Shown piece after piece: positions 25,927 to 35,148 of a stretch of DNA of 64,000 bases (position 1 is the stretch's first letter; the number at the start of each line of letters is the position of its first letter). Below the pieces are notes generated by a model. That model ran no database searches. It saw nothing but the letters and a program-made list of their open reading frames with translations, and had not been told where the DNA came from. The stretch lies in contig JARFPM010000020.1 of NCBI GenBank assembly GCA_030444405.1, positions 1 through 64,000 of the forward strand, in the 5' to 3' direction. The stretch is from Nitrospira sp. GTDB taxonomy: Bacteria > Nitrospirota > Nitrospiria > Nitrospirales > Nitrospiraceae. The position numbers were made by a program, and so were the translations under genes.

Positions 25927-27189
25927 ATGAAGCTGGATAGCAATGATAGTAGTCAAAACCGTCGGATCTTGGTCATTGACGACAACGTGTCGATCCACGA
26001 TGATTTTCGAAAGATCCTTCAACCGGGAACCGAGACACAGGTCCTGGATGAAGCCCGCGCGGCACTATTCGGTGACGAGCCTCTCGTGCAGGCTCTTGTT
26101 CGTTTCGAACTGGATTACGCTAATCAGGGCCAAGCCGCTTTGGCCCTGGTACAAATGGCGCGTCAGGAAGGACGGCCTTATGCGGTGGCTTTTGTGGACA
26201 TGCGCATGCCGCCAGGCTGGGATGGGTTGGAAACCATCGAGTATCTCTGGAAAGCCGATGCAGGGCTTCAGGTGGTCATTTGCACGGCCTATTCCGACCA
26301 GCCTTGGGACGAAATTCGGGCTCGAATCGGCAGGGACGATAAGTTGTTGATCCTCCAGAAACCGTTTAACGGCATCGAGGTCTTGCAGCTCGCCACCGCG
26401 CTCTCTCGAAAGTGGGACCTGGCTCGCGAGGTGGCAGGGCAACTGAATCTATTGAGCAATCTTGTCGATGAACGTACGAAGGAGCTTCAACGCGCGAACC
26501 AACAATTAACCGAAATGAATGAGGCTCTCGTACGGGCCGTGGCGGATCTTGAGGTAGCGCAGGCTGAAATTCTACGGCAAAACGGCGAGCTCGAGTGCCT
26601 GGCGTCGCGCGACCCGCTCACCGGATGTTTGAACCGCCGTGCATTTTACGAAGCTTTTGAAAAGGCTCTTGCTGAAAGTCGGGAGCATGGTAGCGAGCTC
26701 TGTTGTCTGATGGTAGACATCGACAATTTTAAGCTCATTAACGATCAATTCGGACATGCCGTGGGGGATCAAGCCATCCAAGCTGTCGCCAGCTGCCTTT
26801 GCAGCGGGCTGCGATTGACGGACACGGTGGGTCGGTATGGAGGAGAGGAGTTCTGTCTGATGTTTCCGCGTACGACGTTGACCGAAGCTTCTGACCTGGC
26901 GGAGCGTCTTCGGATTCGTATCGGAGCAGAGGCGACTGACAGGATGCGGATGGGCGCTGGCTTGGTGATCACGGTCAGTATTGGAGTTTCAGCAACGACC
27001 TTTGGGGCGCGGACCCCTTTGGAGTTGATTGATCAAGCGGACAAGGCTCTCTATGCTGCGAAGGAGGGGGGGCGGAATTGTGTCATGGCGCTCGATTTAC
27101 TCGTCCCCGGCATGAATCCTTCCGATCAACTTGAGCCCCAAGTCAGGCGAGTCACTCCACGCGTGTCGGGTACATCGATCGTCAGATAA
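25927..27189 (+). CDS. Receiver-GGDEF diguanylate cyclase
   Basis: 420 residues. An N-terminal receiver (about 12-150) is strongly similar to that of the preceding regulator: IDDNVSIHDDFRKIL, FVDMRMPPGWDG, QKPFNG. A coiled coil (about 175-225) leads to a GGDEF domain with active GGEEF and an intact RLTD inhibitory site five residues before it, so product inhibition by c-di-GMP is expected. It would convert the upstream kinase signal into c-di-GMP, a usual controller of adhesin display. ATG 25927 has only a weak ribosome binding site. The PilZ protein at 31513 is a possible c-di-GMP receptor. Confidence 0.92.
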   Translation: MKLDSNDSSQNRRILVIDDNVSIHDDFRKILQPGTETQVLDEARAALFGDEPLVQALVRFELDYANQGQAALALVQMARQEGRPYAVAFVDMRMPPGWDGLETIEYLWKADAGLQVVICTAYSDQPWDEIRARIGRDDKLLILQKPFNGIEVLQLATALSRKWDLAREVAGQLNLLSNLVDERTKELQRANQQLTEMNEALVRAVADLEVAQAEILRQNGELECLASRDPLTGCLNRRAFYEAFEKALAESREHGSELCCLMVDIDNFKLINDQFGHAVGDQAIQAVASCLCSGLRLTDTVGRYGGEEFCLMFPRTTLTEASDLAERLRIRIGAEATDRMRMGAGLVITVSIGVSATTFGARTPLELIDQADKALYAAKEGGRNCVMALDLLVPGMNPSDQLEPQVRRVTPRVSGTSIVR

Positions 27190-27354
27190 GGCCGCGAACT
27201 GGGTTATTGCTCGAAGACAACCGGAATAGGTTGCTTGCACGATTGCCTCGCGGACTCCTACAATTCTCCTCCTTCACCCACCTAGCTTTCTGCACCCGAA
27301 CATGAATGACGGTCGAGCCTGGTGTTGGAACGGAAACGGAAGAAGGAAGTCAAA

Positions 27355-27736
27355 CTACTTCACCGGAAGCTCGACGTCGACGCGCAACGTGCCCTCCTGA
27401 GGAACCATGACGTCGATGTCGAATGATCCTATGCGAGGATGCCATACCTTGAGGGTGAGTTCACCGGCGGGCACTCGATGGATCTCAAACCGACCATCAC
27501 TTAACGAGATGGCATAAGAGCGTTTTTTACGGGAGGGAACCACGACCGCATGTAGGCATGGTCGAGCAATAATCGGCATCTGGTGATTTGGTGGAGGCAA
27601 ACTCTTCATCTTGTGCGGGACCCTTGTAGGTGACGGTCACGACGATTGTCCTGGCTAGTGCGTTCGTTGAGGTACAGACCCAAAGACTCAAGAGGCACGA
27701 GCACCCAGCTACAAGGTAGCTTCCGAATCGATTCAC
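27355..27736 (-). pseudogene. Decayed secreted carboxypeptidase-regulatory-like protein
   Basis: GTG 27736 (GAGAGG seven bases upstream) opens a signal peptide (RFGSYLVAGCSCLLSLWV) and the start of a mature domain (ARTIVVTVTYKGPAQDEEF, a pattern seen in plastocyanin-linked carboxypeptidase-regulatory-like proteins). That frame then runs out. A second frame carries the matching C-terminus (GRFEIHRVPAGELTLKVWHP, ending VDVELPVK) to the stop at 27355. The middle is missing or compressed and the frames do not join, so this is most likely a pseudogene with deletion and frameshift. Confidence 0.6.
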
Positions 27737-27961
27737 GCGTATCCTCTCCGGTAAAGAAGAGAAGAACGGTACAGATTCCTCAGATCTTACAGGGATGAGA
27801 CGGTCGTCAAGCCGTTCACAGTTCCCGCAGATGGGGCATCGTGAAGCACTCTCATACTGCGCGAGGGGACTCTTGAGGTTGCAGCATGAGGAGAGTACAT
27901 AGAAGCGGAACGTCGATGGCTCCCGCAGAGTAAGAGGCTGTGCTCTCGTCACATCGGTGTA

Positions 27962-27967
27962 TATAAT
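27962..27967 (+). promoter_or_regulatory. Perfect -10 box close to the sdhC start
   Basis: TATAAT at 27962-27967 ends only nine bases before ATG 27977, and no Shine-Dalgarno sequence lies between. Transcription would begin at about 27974-27977, implying a leaderless or nearly leaderless sdhC message. The -35 region is weak. Confidence 0.5.
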
Positions 27968-27976
27968 ATTGCACGC

Positions 27977-28657
27977 ATGACACGCCCGTCTAACCATTTT
28001 CAGTCCTCAGTCGGCAGTAAAGTCGTCATGGCCTTGAGCGGACTGGGGCTCGTTATCTATGTTATTTTTCACATGTTGGGAAATCTTCAGGTGTTCGAAG
28101 GGTCCCATGCGCTCAATGGTTATGCGGCGTCTCTCCGAGACATGCCGATCCTCCTCTGGACAGCCCGGATTGGGTTGCTGAGCCTTGCGGCTCTCCACAT
28201 CGTCCTGGCGATCCAGTTGACCTTTCGGAATCGTCGTGCTCGCCCCGTCGCCTATGCGGTCCGTGAGTATCGCCAGGCATCTTTTGCATCCCGCACAATG
28301 GCCGCCTCCGGCCTTGTGCTCTTGCTTTTCATCATATTCCACCTGTTGCATCTGACGGCCGACGTCATCGATCCCTTTTCTGCCGATCGCCTCGACGCCG
28401 AAGGACATCGTGATGTGTATGGGAAGATCGTTCATGCCTTTCAGAATCCGTTCATCGTAGCGCTTTACGTGGCGGGCCAGTTGGGGCTGGGCCTGCATCT
28501 GACTCATGCCGTCACCAGCAGTTTACAGACATTGGGGCTGGAACATGCCGCATTCAACCGACTCTTCAATGCCGCCGGTCCCACGGTTGCGCTGCTGGTT
28601 GTTCTTGGCAATGTCGCCATCATCCTAGCCGTCTTCTTTGGGATCGTACGAGGATGA
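27977..28657 (+). CDS. sdhC: Succinate dehydrogenase / fumarate reductase cytochrome b subunit (B-type)
   Basis: 226 residues with five predicted membrane helices (for example [20 protein letters not shown] and [19 protein letters not shown]). Conserved His residues in FHMLGN, ALHIVLA, FHLLHLT and LHLTHA fit a di-heme cytochrome b. The [14 protein letters not shown] start matches single-subunit B-type anchors. It anchors SdhAB in the inner membrane and passes electrons to or from quinone. It is followed by sdhA with an ATGATG overlap. The start codon sits nine bases after a perfect -10 box, which suggests a leaderless transcript. Confidence 0.9.
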   Translation: MTRPSNHFQSSVGSKVVMALSGLGLVIYVIFHMLGNLQVFEGSHALNGYAASLRDMPILLWTARIGLLSLAALHIVLAIQLTFRNRRARPVAYAVREYRQASFASRTMAASGLVLLLFIIFHLLHLTADVIDPFSADRLDAEGHRDVYGKIVHAFQNPFIVALYVAGQLGLGLHLTHAVTSSLQTLGLEHAAFNRLFNAAGPTVALLVVLGNVAIILAVFFGIVRG

Positions 28658-30567
28658 TGAAGCTTGATCCAAAAATTCCTCCCGGCCCACTGGAAACCAA
28701 ATGGGACCGTCGTCGGTTCAGCGAAAAATTGGTGAGTCCGAATAACAAGCGGAAGATCAGGGTCATCGTCGTCGGCACCGGCCTTGCGGGAGCCAGTGCG
28801 GCTTCAACCTTGGGACAGCTCGGCTATCAGGTGGAGTGCTTTTGTTTTCAGGATAGTCCACGCCGCGCCCACAGCATTGCGGCACAAGGAGGCATCAATG
28901 CCGCCAAGAATTACCAAGACGACGGAGACAGTGTAGGCCGCCTGTTCTATGACACGATCAAAGGTGGAGACTTCCGCTCTCGCGAGGCCAATGTCTACCG
29001 ACTCGCCCAGGTGAGTACACAAATCATCGATCAATGTGTGGCGCTCGGCATCCCGTTTGCCAGGGAGTACGGCGGGCAGCTGGCAAATCGATCGTTCGGG
29101 GGCGTCCAAGTCTCGCGTACGTTCTACTGCCGAGGACAGACCGGACAGCAACTTCTTTTGGGAGCCTATTCGGCGCTCTGCTGGCAGATTGAGCGAGGTC
29201 AGGTCACCATGCGGCCACGCACCGAGATGCTGGATCTTGTCGTGGTCGACGGGCAGGCTCGAGGAATCGTGGTGCGCGATCTTGTCACCGGACAGATGAG
29301 TACTCATACGGCTCATGCCGTGGTTCTTGCGACCGGCGGCTACAGCAATGTGTACTATCTGTCGACCAACGCGAGCGGCAGCAACGTGACAGCTACCTAT
29401 CGCGCGTGGAAGCAGGGTGCCGCATTCGCGAACCCCTGCTTTACGCAGATCCACCCCACAGCGATCCCGCCGGGGGACGTACATCAAGCCAAGTTGACCC
29501 TGATGTCCGAATCGCTTCGCAACGACGGGCGATTGTGGGTTCCGAAGATGGCGAGAGATCACCGGCCTCCGGAGGATATTCCCGCGGCGGAACGCGACTA
29601 CTTTCTGGAGCGTCGATACCCACGCTTCGGCAATCTCACACCACGGGATCTCGCATCCCGTGCCGTGAAGGCCGTGTGCGACGAAGGTCGCGGCGTCGGT
29701 CCGGGCGGCCACGGCGTGTACCTGGATTTCGCCGATGTACTCCACCAGGAGGGACTTGATGTGGTCCGGGAGCGCTACGGCAACCTCTTCGAGATGTATC
29801 AGCGGATCACAGGGGAAGATGCCTACCACGCACCCATGCGAATTTACCCGGCGCCGCACTATACGATGGGAGGGCTCTGGGTTGACTACAATCTCATGAG
29901 TACCATCCCGGGACTCTTTGTGATCGGCGAAGCGAACTTCGCGGATCACGGTGCCAATCGGCTCGGAGCCAGCTCTCTCATGCAAGGGCTTGCCGATGGC
30001 TATTTTATCTTGCCGTATACAATCGGGCATTATTTGGCGACGGCGAAGTTCACTCCTGTCGGTGAAGATCATCAGAAGTCTCGGGCGGCGCTTCAGCGCG
30101 CGACGGCGAGAATCAGCCGGCTCTTGAATTCAAAGGGGTGTCGAACGGCTGCCTCATTTCACCGGGAACTCGGGCAGCTCTTGTGGAATCATTGCGGCAT
30201 GTCCCGGAATGAGGAAGGGCTTAAATTGGCACTGACGTCGATCCCGGCTCTGCGGGAAGAATTTTGGCGTGGTGTGATGGTTCCGGGATCAGGAGAGGCC
30301 TTCAACCAAGAGTTGGAGTATGCAGGGCGAGTGGCGGACTACCTCGAATTCGCCGAACTGCTTTGTCACGATGCGTTGCATCGGGAGGAGTCATGCGGAG
30401 CGCACTTCCGAGAAGAGTATCAGACGGACGCGGGCGAGCCGCAACGTGACGACAGCCGTTTCGCGCACGTGGCTGCATGGGAGTACCGAGAAGGTGCATC
30501 GCCCGCTTTACACAAAGAACCCCTGCTTTTTGAATTCGTGCCGCCGACCACGAGAAGTTATCAGTAA
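28654..30567 (+). CDS. sdhA: Succinate dehydrogenase / fumarate reductase flavoprotein subunit
   Basis: 637 residues, typical length for the B-type flavoprotein. FAD-binding [18 protein letters not shown] lies at about 38-56. [19 protein letters not shown] contains the His expected to bind FAD covalently. Active-site motifs include HPTAIPPGD and the later [14 protein letters not shown]. It oxidises succinate to fumarate, or the reverse. ATG 28654 or 28657 overlaps the sdhC stop. The order C-A-B is that of B-type complexes. The reverse (fumarate reductase) direction cannot be excluded. Confidence 0.95.
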   Translation: MMKLDPKIPPGPLETKWDRRRFSEKLVSPNNKRKIRVIVVGTGLAGASAASTLGQLGYQVECFCFQDSPRRAHSIAAQGGINAAKNYQDDGDSVGRLFYDTIKGGDFRSREANVYRLAQVSTQIIDQCVALGIPFAREYGGQLANRSFGGVQVSRTFYCRGQTGQQLLLGAYSALCWQIERGQVTMRPRTEMLDLVVVDGQARGIVVRDLVTGQMSTHTAHAVVLATGGYSNVYYLSTNASGSNVTATYRAWKQGAAFANPCFTQIHPTAIPPGDVHQAKLTLMSESLRNDGRLWVPKMARDHRPPEDIPAAERDYFLERRYPRFGNLTPRDLASRAVKAVCDEGRGVGPGGHGVYLDFADVLHQEGLDVVRERYGNLFEMYQRITGEDAYHAPMRIYPAPHYTMGGLWVDYNLMSTIPGLFVIGEANFADHGANRLGASSLMQGLADGYFILPYTIGHYLATAKFTPVGEDHQKSRAALQRATARISRLLNSKGCRTAASFHRELGQLLWNHCGMSRNEEGLKLALTSIPALREEFWRGVMVPGSGEAFNQELEYAGRVADYLEFAELLCHDALHREESCGAHFREEYQTDAGEPQRDDSRFAHVAAWEYREGASPALHKEPLLFEFVPPTTRSYQ

Positions 30568-30619
30568 TCGGTGAGGAGGAAAAGGGCCAGGAGCGAGGGG
30601 AGTGAGATAGACGGATATC

Positions 30620-31276
30620 ATGAAATTCACGTTGAACATTTGGCGGCAGAAGGGCCCGGGCGAGAAAGGCCGGTTTGTGACGTATGAGGCTGGCGACGTG
30701 AGCTCCGGCATGTCGTTCTTGGAAATGCTCGATAGCGTAAATCAAGGATTGATCGCAAAGGGTGAAGAGCCGGTGGCGTTCGAGCAGGATTGCCGTGAAG
30801 GCATTTGTGGAAGTTGCTCGCTGGTGATCAATGGAATCCCGCATGGCCCGGACCGCGGCATTACTACCTGTCAGCTGTACATGCGGCGGTTTCCCGACGG
30901 AGCGGTCATCAGGATCGAGCCGTGGCGCGCACGGGCGTTTCCCATCATCAAGGATCTGGTGGTGGATCGCCGAGCGTTGGATCGAGTCATGCAGGCAGGG
31001 GGCTATATTTCCGTCAATACCGGTGGAGCGGTGGACGGGAACGTTCTGTTAGTCAGTAAGGACCAGGCCGAAACCGCGATGGATGCCGCCTCCTGTATTG
31101 GTTGTGGAGCCTGTGTGGCTGCATGTAAGAATGCCTCGGCCATGCTGTTTGTGGCGGCCAAGGTGTCTCACCTGGCGCTCTTGCCGCAAGGGAAGCCCGA
31201 GCGTACCCGTCGGGTAAGAGCGATGCTGGAAGCCATGGATCGAGAAGGATTCGGTTCTTGCGGCAATCACCGCTGA
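30620..31276 (+). CDS. sdhB: Succinate dehydrogenase iron-sulfur subunit, apparently C-terminally truncated
   Basis: 218 residues, about 20-30 fewer than usual. The [2Fe-2S] ligands are in CREGICGSC and the later TTCQ; the ferredoxin-type [13 protein letters not shown] is complete. The protein stops at GFGSCGNHR, where homologues continue with a CEAVCPK-like motif supplying the last ligands of the [4Fe-4S] and [3Fe-4S] clusters. The bases after the stop (GAGGCGGAGTCTCCCC) look like a worn version of such a motif and now form a hairpin. Either the subunit is damaged or this lineage uses a shortened form. A sequence error is less likely but possible. Confidence 0.88.
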   Translation: MKFTLNIWRQKGPGEKGRFVTYEAGDVSSGMSFLEMLDSVNQGLIAKGEEPVAFEQDCREGICGSCSLVINGIPHGPDRGITTCQLYMRRFPDGAVIRIEPWRARAFPIIKDLVVDRRALDRVMQAGGYISVNTGGAVDGNVLLVSKDQAETAMDAASCIGCGACVAACKNASAMLFVAAKVSHLALLPQGKPERTRRVRAMLEAMDREGFGSCGNHR

Positions 31277-31309
31277 GGCGGAGTCTCCCCATGCAGAGTC
31301 CGCCTAGCG
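31271..31309 (+). terminator. Hairpin overlapping the sdhB stop codon
   Basis: AGGCGGA (31276-31282) pairs with TCCGCCT (31299-31305), extended by CGCT (31271-31274) with AGCG (31306-31309) around one bulged G. No T-run follows. It is probably the end structure of the sdh operon. Confidence 0.55.
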
Positions 31310-31512
31310 GGTACGCTGACGGCACCGTCTTCTATCGTTTCGATTCCTAACCCAGCGCGATGCCGAGCGCCAGTTGCCAATCTCTCCATGGCGCAGAAGA
31401 CTGATGGAAGCCGATTTGCGCCAGATGGCAATCAGCTTGACTGTGGGGGAAAGGCCTTTATAGTGCGAATGAGGATGCAGCAAAAGCCCTCAAGCGGCGG
31501 AGATGAGACCGA

Positions 31513-32019
31513 ATGAGTCGTCAAGTGCTCTGCCCGCGATGTCGAAAGGATGGAGCGCTTCGTGCGCGGCCACAATCGCCGCGTGAACTGGTCGCGGCAT
31601 TGGTCTGGATCGTTCCGTATCATTGTGGACACTGTAGCCACCGGTTTCTGGCTCGTCGCGTGAGCATGGCGGGATCCTCTTATCCCATCGAGCGCCGGGA
31701 ACATCTCCGTATCCCTGTTCGTCTGTGCCTATCGTTTTCCGGGGGAAAAGTGAGGGGTGATGGCACTGTGCTGGACCTCTCCCTGGGCGGTTGCATCATC
31801 AAGAGTGAGACCCACGTGCGGGTTGACGATATTTTTTACCTGGAGATCGTGATCGCCGCTGATGAAGCTCCCGTCGAAGTAGCCGCCATGGTGCGGTCAG
31901 TGAGTGCGCGCGGCATCGCCTTCAAGTTTCTTCGCAAGGCCCAAGAGAACAAACGCCTTCTGACCTTTATCCAATCACACTCCGGCTCCACCTCCAACGT
32001 CCTCTCCAAGGCCGTCTAG
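31513..32019 (+). CDS. Zinc-ribbon / PilZ domain protein
   Basis: 168 residues. The N-terminal part has two Cys pairs (CPRC at about 7-10 and CGHC at about 38-41) forming a probable zinc ribbon. Residues about 60-155 are a PilZ domain with the c-di-GMP-binding pattern RREHLR followed by DLSLGGC (the DxSxxG motif). It is therefore a likely cytoplasmic c-di-GMP receptor. It stands alone between the sdh operon and lemA; the diguanylate cyclase at 25927 is the nearest visible source of its ligand. The target is unknown. Confidence 0.85.
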   Translation: MSRQVLCPRCRKDGALRARPQSPRELVAALVWIVPYHCGHCSHRFLARRVSMAGSSYPIERREHLRIPVRLCLSFSGGKVRGDGTVLDLSLGGCIIKSETHVRVDDIFYLEIVIAADEAPVEVAAMVRSVSARGIAFKFLRKAQENKRLLTFIQSHSGSTSNVLSKAV

Positions 32020-32224
32020 CCGACCGTCACCGGCTAGTCACGATCTCCTGGCCTTGATAGATGCCCAGAGTACGGTGTCGCACTTGAAACCCGCCGGGCT
32101 CATGAATCGATCCTCCCGTGACATTGGCCCTCTTGATCGACATATCTTAATGATTATGCCCATGGTAGCATGATCGCGAGATGTGGGGATGTTGCGTCCT
32201 GCTCTACTGCTGAAGGAGGGACCG

Positions 32225-32827
32225 ATGGGGTGTACTTACTGGAAGAAGACTTTGATCACCGTCACGATGATCAGTGCATTGTCAGTGTCCGGCTGCGGTT
32301 ACAACGACCTCCAAGGCTTGGACGAAGATACGAAGGCTGCGTGGAGTGAAGTGATCAATCAATACCAGCGCCGCGCCGACCTCATTCCGAACCTCGTTGC
32401 GACGGTCAAAGGGTACGCGGCTCATGAAAAAGAAACCCTTGAGGGGGTTGTGAATGCCAGAGCCAAGGCGACCGGAATTCAAGTGACGCCCGAGATGCTC
32501 AAGGACCCAGCCGCATTCGAGGCATTTCAAAAAGCCCAAGCCGGTCTGACATCGGCGTTAGGCCGACTGATTGCGATCGCTGAAAACTATCCGAACCTCA
32601 AGGCCGATCAAAGTTTCAGGGACCTCCAAAGCCAGCTGGAGGGGACGGAAAACCGGATTACGGTGGCGCGTAAGCGATACATCGATCGAGTGGCGGCATA
32701 CAACAAGATGGTCCGGTATTTCCCGACCAACCTGACTGCCAAGTTTCTTCTACACCTCGAAGAGCGGCCCAATTTTACGGTTGCCGATGAAAATGCAGTG
32801 GCGAAGCCGCCTGAAGTGAAATTTTGA
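32225..32827 (+). CDS. lemA: LemA family lipoprotein
   Basis: 200 residues from ATG 32225, which follows GAAGGAGGGACCG. The signal sequence ends in a lipobox (ALSVSGCGYND). The LemA core is clear: AAWSEVINQYQRRADLIPNLVATVKGYAAHE, then ARAKATGI and YPNLKADQSFRDLQSQLEGTENRI. LemA proteins are membrane-anchored coiled-coil proteins of uncertain function and are very often paired with TPM-domain genes, as here: the next two genes encode TPM proteins. The three appear to form an operon. Confidence 0.93.
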   Translation: MGCTYWKKTLITVTMISALSVSGCGYNDLQGLDEDTKAAWSEVINQYQRRADLIPNLVATVKGYAAHEKETLEGVVNARAKATGIQVTPEMLKDPAAFEAFQKAQAGLTSALGRLIAIAENYPNLKADQSFRDLQSQLEGTENRITVARKRYIDRVAAYNKMVRYFPTNLTAKFLLHLEERPNFTVADENAVAKPPEVKF

Positions 32828-32834
32828 GCCGAGG

Positions 32835-33737
32835 GTGAAACAGAGAAGCAGGTTGAGATTACTCAGCATGACTCGCCCCGCATTCTGCTGCTACCTGGCA
32901 GCCGCCACGTTCTCCCTCGCAACATCTGCTTCTGCGCTTGATGTTCCTCCCTTAACTGGGCGAGTCGTCGATCTCGCCCATGTCTTGCAGAATTCCGTGG
33001 TTGAGTCGCTGACAACGCAACTGGCGGCGCATGAAGCCCAATCGAGTAATCAAGTTGCGGTTCTCATCGTTCCCTCCCTCGAAGGCGAATCCCTTGAAGA
33101 ATTCTCGCATCGTGTAGCGACGACCTGGAAACTCGGTCAGAAAGGCACCGACAACGGTGTCCTGTTGTTGGTGGCGATCCAGGAACGCAAGGTTCGTATC
33201 GAGGTCGGGTACGGGTTGGAGGGTGTCCTAACGGACGCCCGTTCGGCACAGATCATCAGGAATGAGATCGTGCCTCGGTTTCGCGCCGGTGATATGCCGG
33301 GCGGAGTCACTGCGGGGATTAACGCCATTATAAAAACTATCGAAGGAACGTATCAGGCTTCCGAAAAGGGAGCCCCTCGGCAAGAGAGCGATGTCATTGG
33401 GCAGGTCGCGATTGCCGTCATTGTTGGATTGCTCGTGGGGCTCGTGTTCATGAACATCCATCGTTTGATCGGGCCGGTCGCGGGTGCAGGGATCTCCGCA
33501 CTCCTGGCGCCCTGGTTGGTCCCGGCACTCATGGCGAGCGGCATCACCCTGCTTCTCCTGCTGGCGATTGGTGCCTCTGGTACCGGGGGAAGGAGAAGTC
33601 GATCCAGCGGTATGGAAGATTGGGTTGGGTACAGTAGCCGTGGCGGCGGGTGGGGCGGAGGTTCATTTGGTGGTGGGGGTGGGTTCAGTGGCGGTGGAGG
33701 GGATTTCGGAGGGGGAGGTGCCAGTGGAAACTGGTGA
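32835..33737 (+). CDS. TPM-domain (YgcG-type) membrane protein with Gly-rich tail
   Basis: About 300 residues; GTG 32835 or ATG 32868 is the start, neither with a clean ribosome binding site. A signal peptide (CCYLAAATFSLATSASA) precedes a TPM domain (about 36-170; LTGRVVDLAHVLQNS, RKVRIEVGYGLEGVLTDA). A double hydrophobic region follows at about 195-250, and the C-terminus is almost pure Gly/Ser/Phe (GGGGFSGGGGDFGGGGASGNW), typical of the family. Some TPM proteins have phosphatase activity in photosystem repair, but the bacterial role is unclear. Its end overlaps the next gene by 14 bases. Confidence 0.88.
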   Translation: MKQRSRLRLLSMTRPAFCCYLAAATFSLATSASALDVPPLTGRVVDLAHVLQNSVVESLTTQLAAHEAQSSNQVAVLIVPSLEGESLEEFSHRVATTWKLGQKGTDNGVLLLVAIQERKVRIEVGYGLEGVLTDARSAQIIRNEIVPRFRAGDMPGGVTAGINAIIKTIEGTYQASEKGAPRQESDVIGQVAIAVIVGLLVGLVFMNIHRLIGPVAGAGISALLAPWLVPALMASGITLLLLLAIGASGTGGRRSRSSGMEDWVGYSSRGGGWGGGSFGGGGGFSGGGGDFGGGGASGNW

Positions 33738-34386
33738 AGGGGTGAAACTCGCAGCCGAGGAGCGCGAGCGGATCAAGCTGGCTGTGCATGCGGCAGAACA
33801 ACACACGAATGCGGAGATCGTCCCAATGATCGTCAGCCGGTCCGGCCTCTACCGCGATGTGCAACATCGCTCTGGACTGATCCTTGCCTTGTCTACACTC
33901 ACCATTCTCTTGACCACTGAAATACTCTGGCTTCCCTGGGGCTGGCATGCTTCTAATGCGGCCTGGCTGGTGCTGGCGACGATCCTGGCCTATGGTGCAG
34001 GAGTATGGCTCGGTGCCTGTGACCCTCTTATTCGCCTGCTCACACCGACCGATCGGATGCGACATAAAGTCAGGCTCAGAGCTGAACGTGCCTTCGCGCA
34101 GCATGCCATCTCGCAGACCCGTGAGCGGACCGGCGTGCTGATTCTGGTGTCTCTCTTGGAGCGTCAAGTCTTCGTGCTCCCGGATCAACCCCTGTTTCAA
34201 CGAGTTCCGATGGAACGGTGGTCGCAGGTTGTCCAGTCCGCGGTCGACCGATTAAAGACGGGTGACATCGTCGGCGGGCTGTGCCAAGGCATCGAGACGT
34301 GCGGCCTCCTGCTTGCCGAGATCTGCCCAGGCCGTCCGGGTGACAATCCCGATGAATTGTCGAATGAATTGGTCCAGGAGCCATAA
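33724..34386 (+). CDS. Second TPM-domain membrane protein
   Basis: 220 residues from GTG 33724, with GGAGG six to ten bases upstream inside the Gly-rich codons of the preceding gene; the two genes overlap by 14 bases in different frames. The TPM-like N-terminus (ERERIKLAVHAAEQHTNAEIVPMIV) is split by two membrane helices (about 50-95) from the rest (AFAQHAISQTRERTGVLILVSLLERQVFVLPD). The second TPM member after LemA is usually of this shorter, Gly-free form. It is likely to act with LemA and the first TPM protein at the membrane. Confidence 0.82.
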   Translation: METGEGVKLAAEERERIKLAVHAAEQHTNAEIVPMIVSRSGLYRDVQHRSGLILALSTLTILLTTEILWLPWGWHASNAAWLVLATILAYGAGVWLGACDPLIRLLTPTDRMRHKVRLRAERAFAQHAISQTRERTGVLILVSLLERQVFVLPDQPLFQRVPMERWSQVVQSAVDRLKTGDIVGGLCQGIETCGLLLAEICPGRPGDNPDELSNELVQEP

Positions 34387-34507
34387 GGAATCTGCTTCCC
34401 TCCCTGAGGCGCTCAATAAAACACCGCGGTCAACCGATAGATAAGGGACCAGGCGGGACCAATGGTTGGCTAGGATCAGTCAATTGGGACAAGGAGGGAG
34501 CGACATC

Positions 34508-35008
34508 ATGTGGAAGCAGGAAGAGGCGGAAGGGGAAGCGGGAGAGCGGGAACGGGAGCGGTGGGTGGAGGACAAGCGCAACCCATCACAGAGCGGGCCG
34601 ACACTTCCGGATGAAGTGGCCTTTGTCGGAAAGGATGTCGATTTCAAGGGGGTCATTACCTATTCCGGCACAGTACGGATTGATGGGTCCTTGGACGGCG
34701 AAGTTCACACCGACGGCGGCTTGCTCGTCGGTCCTGAGGCAGTGCTGAAGGCCAAAGTCTCAGCCGGGACGGTGGTGTGCCAAGGAACCATCCACGGCGA
34801 TATTCAGGCGAAGGACCAGATTGTGCTCCGTGCTCCGGCCGTTGTGCAAGGGAGCCTGACCACTCCGATCCTTTCGATGGAAGAGGGTGTGGTGTTCAAT
34901 GGGACGTTGGAGATGAAGCCGCAGGCCAAGGCTGAGGGATCAAGGGACCTAGGAGCAAACGTCGTAAACATCACGAGTCGGCCCCCTGTTCAACGACTCG
35001 CGGCGTGA
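34508..35008 (+). CDS. Bactofilin-family cytoskeletal protein
   Basis: 166 residues from ATG 34508 (AAGGAGG ten bases upstream). After a charged Glu/Arg-rich N-terminus (about 1-45), residues about 48-145 form the bactofilin beta-helix: VAFVGKDVDFKGVITYSGTV, RIDGSLDGEVHTDGGLLVG and repeated short strands with Gly turns. A Pro/Ala-rich tail follows. Bactofilins polymerise without nucleotide and organise cell-wall or surface structures. It is a single gene followed by the 209-bp repeat element. Confidence 0.9.
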   Translation: MWKQEEAEGEAGERERERWVEDKRNPSQSGPTLPDEVAFVGKDVDFKGVITYSGTVRIDGSLDGEVHTDGGLLVGPEAVLKAKVSAGTVVCQGTIHGDIQAKDQIVLRAPAVVQGSLTTPILSMEEGVVFNGTLEMKPQAKAEGSRDLGANVVNITSRPPVQRLAA

Positions 35009-35148
35009 CGAGTGTCCAGAGCCTCTGGTGCGAACCGCTGACCAGCGCTAGGGGCCTGGCTCCGCAAGAGGTCAACTCGCGTTCTCTACTTCTTCTTTCA
35101 CCTGTTCTGTAACTCATGGCCTAATTTATTGATAGCCATCCAGTATTT

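Noticed and set aside
28804-30072. 422-codon minus-strand open frame
   Set aside because: It is fully antisense to sdhA, whose motifs are complete; no ribosome binding site or recognisable domain.
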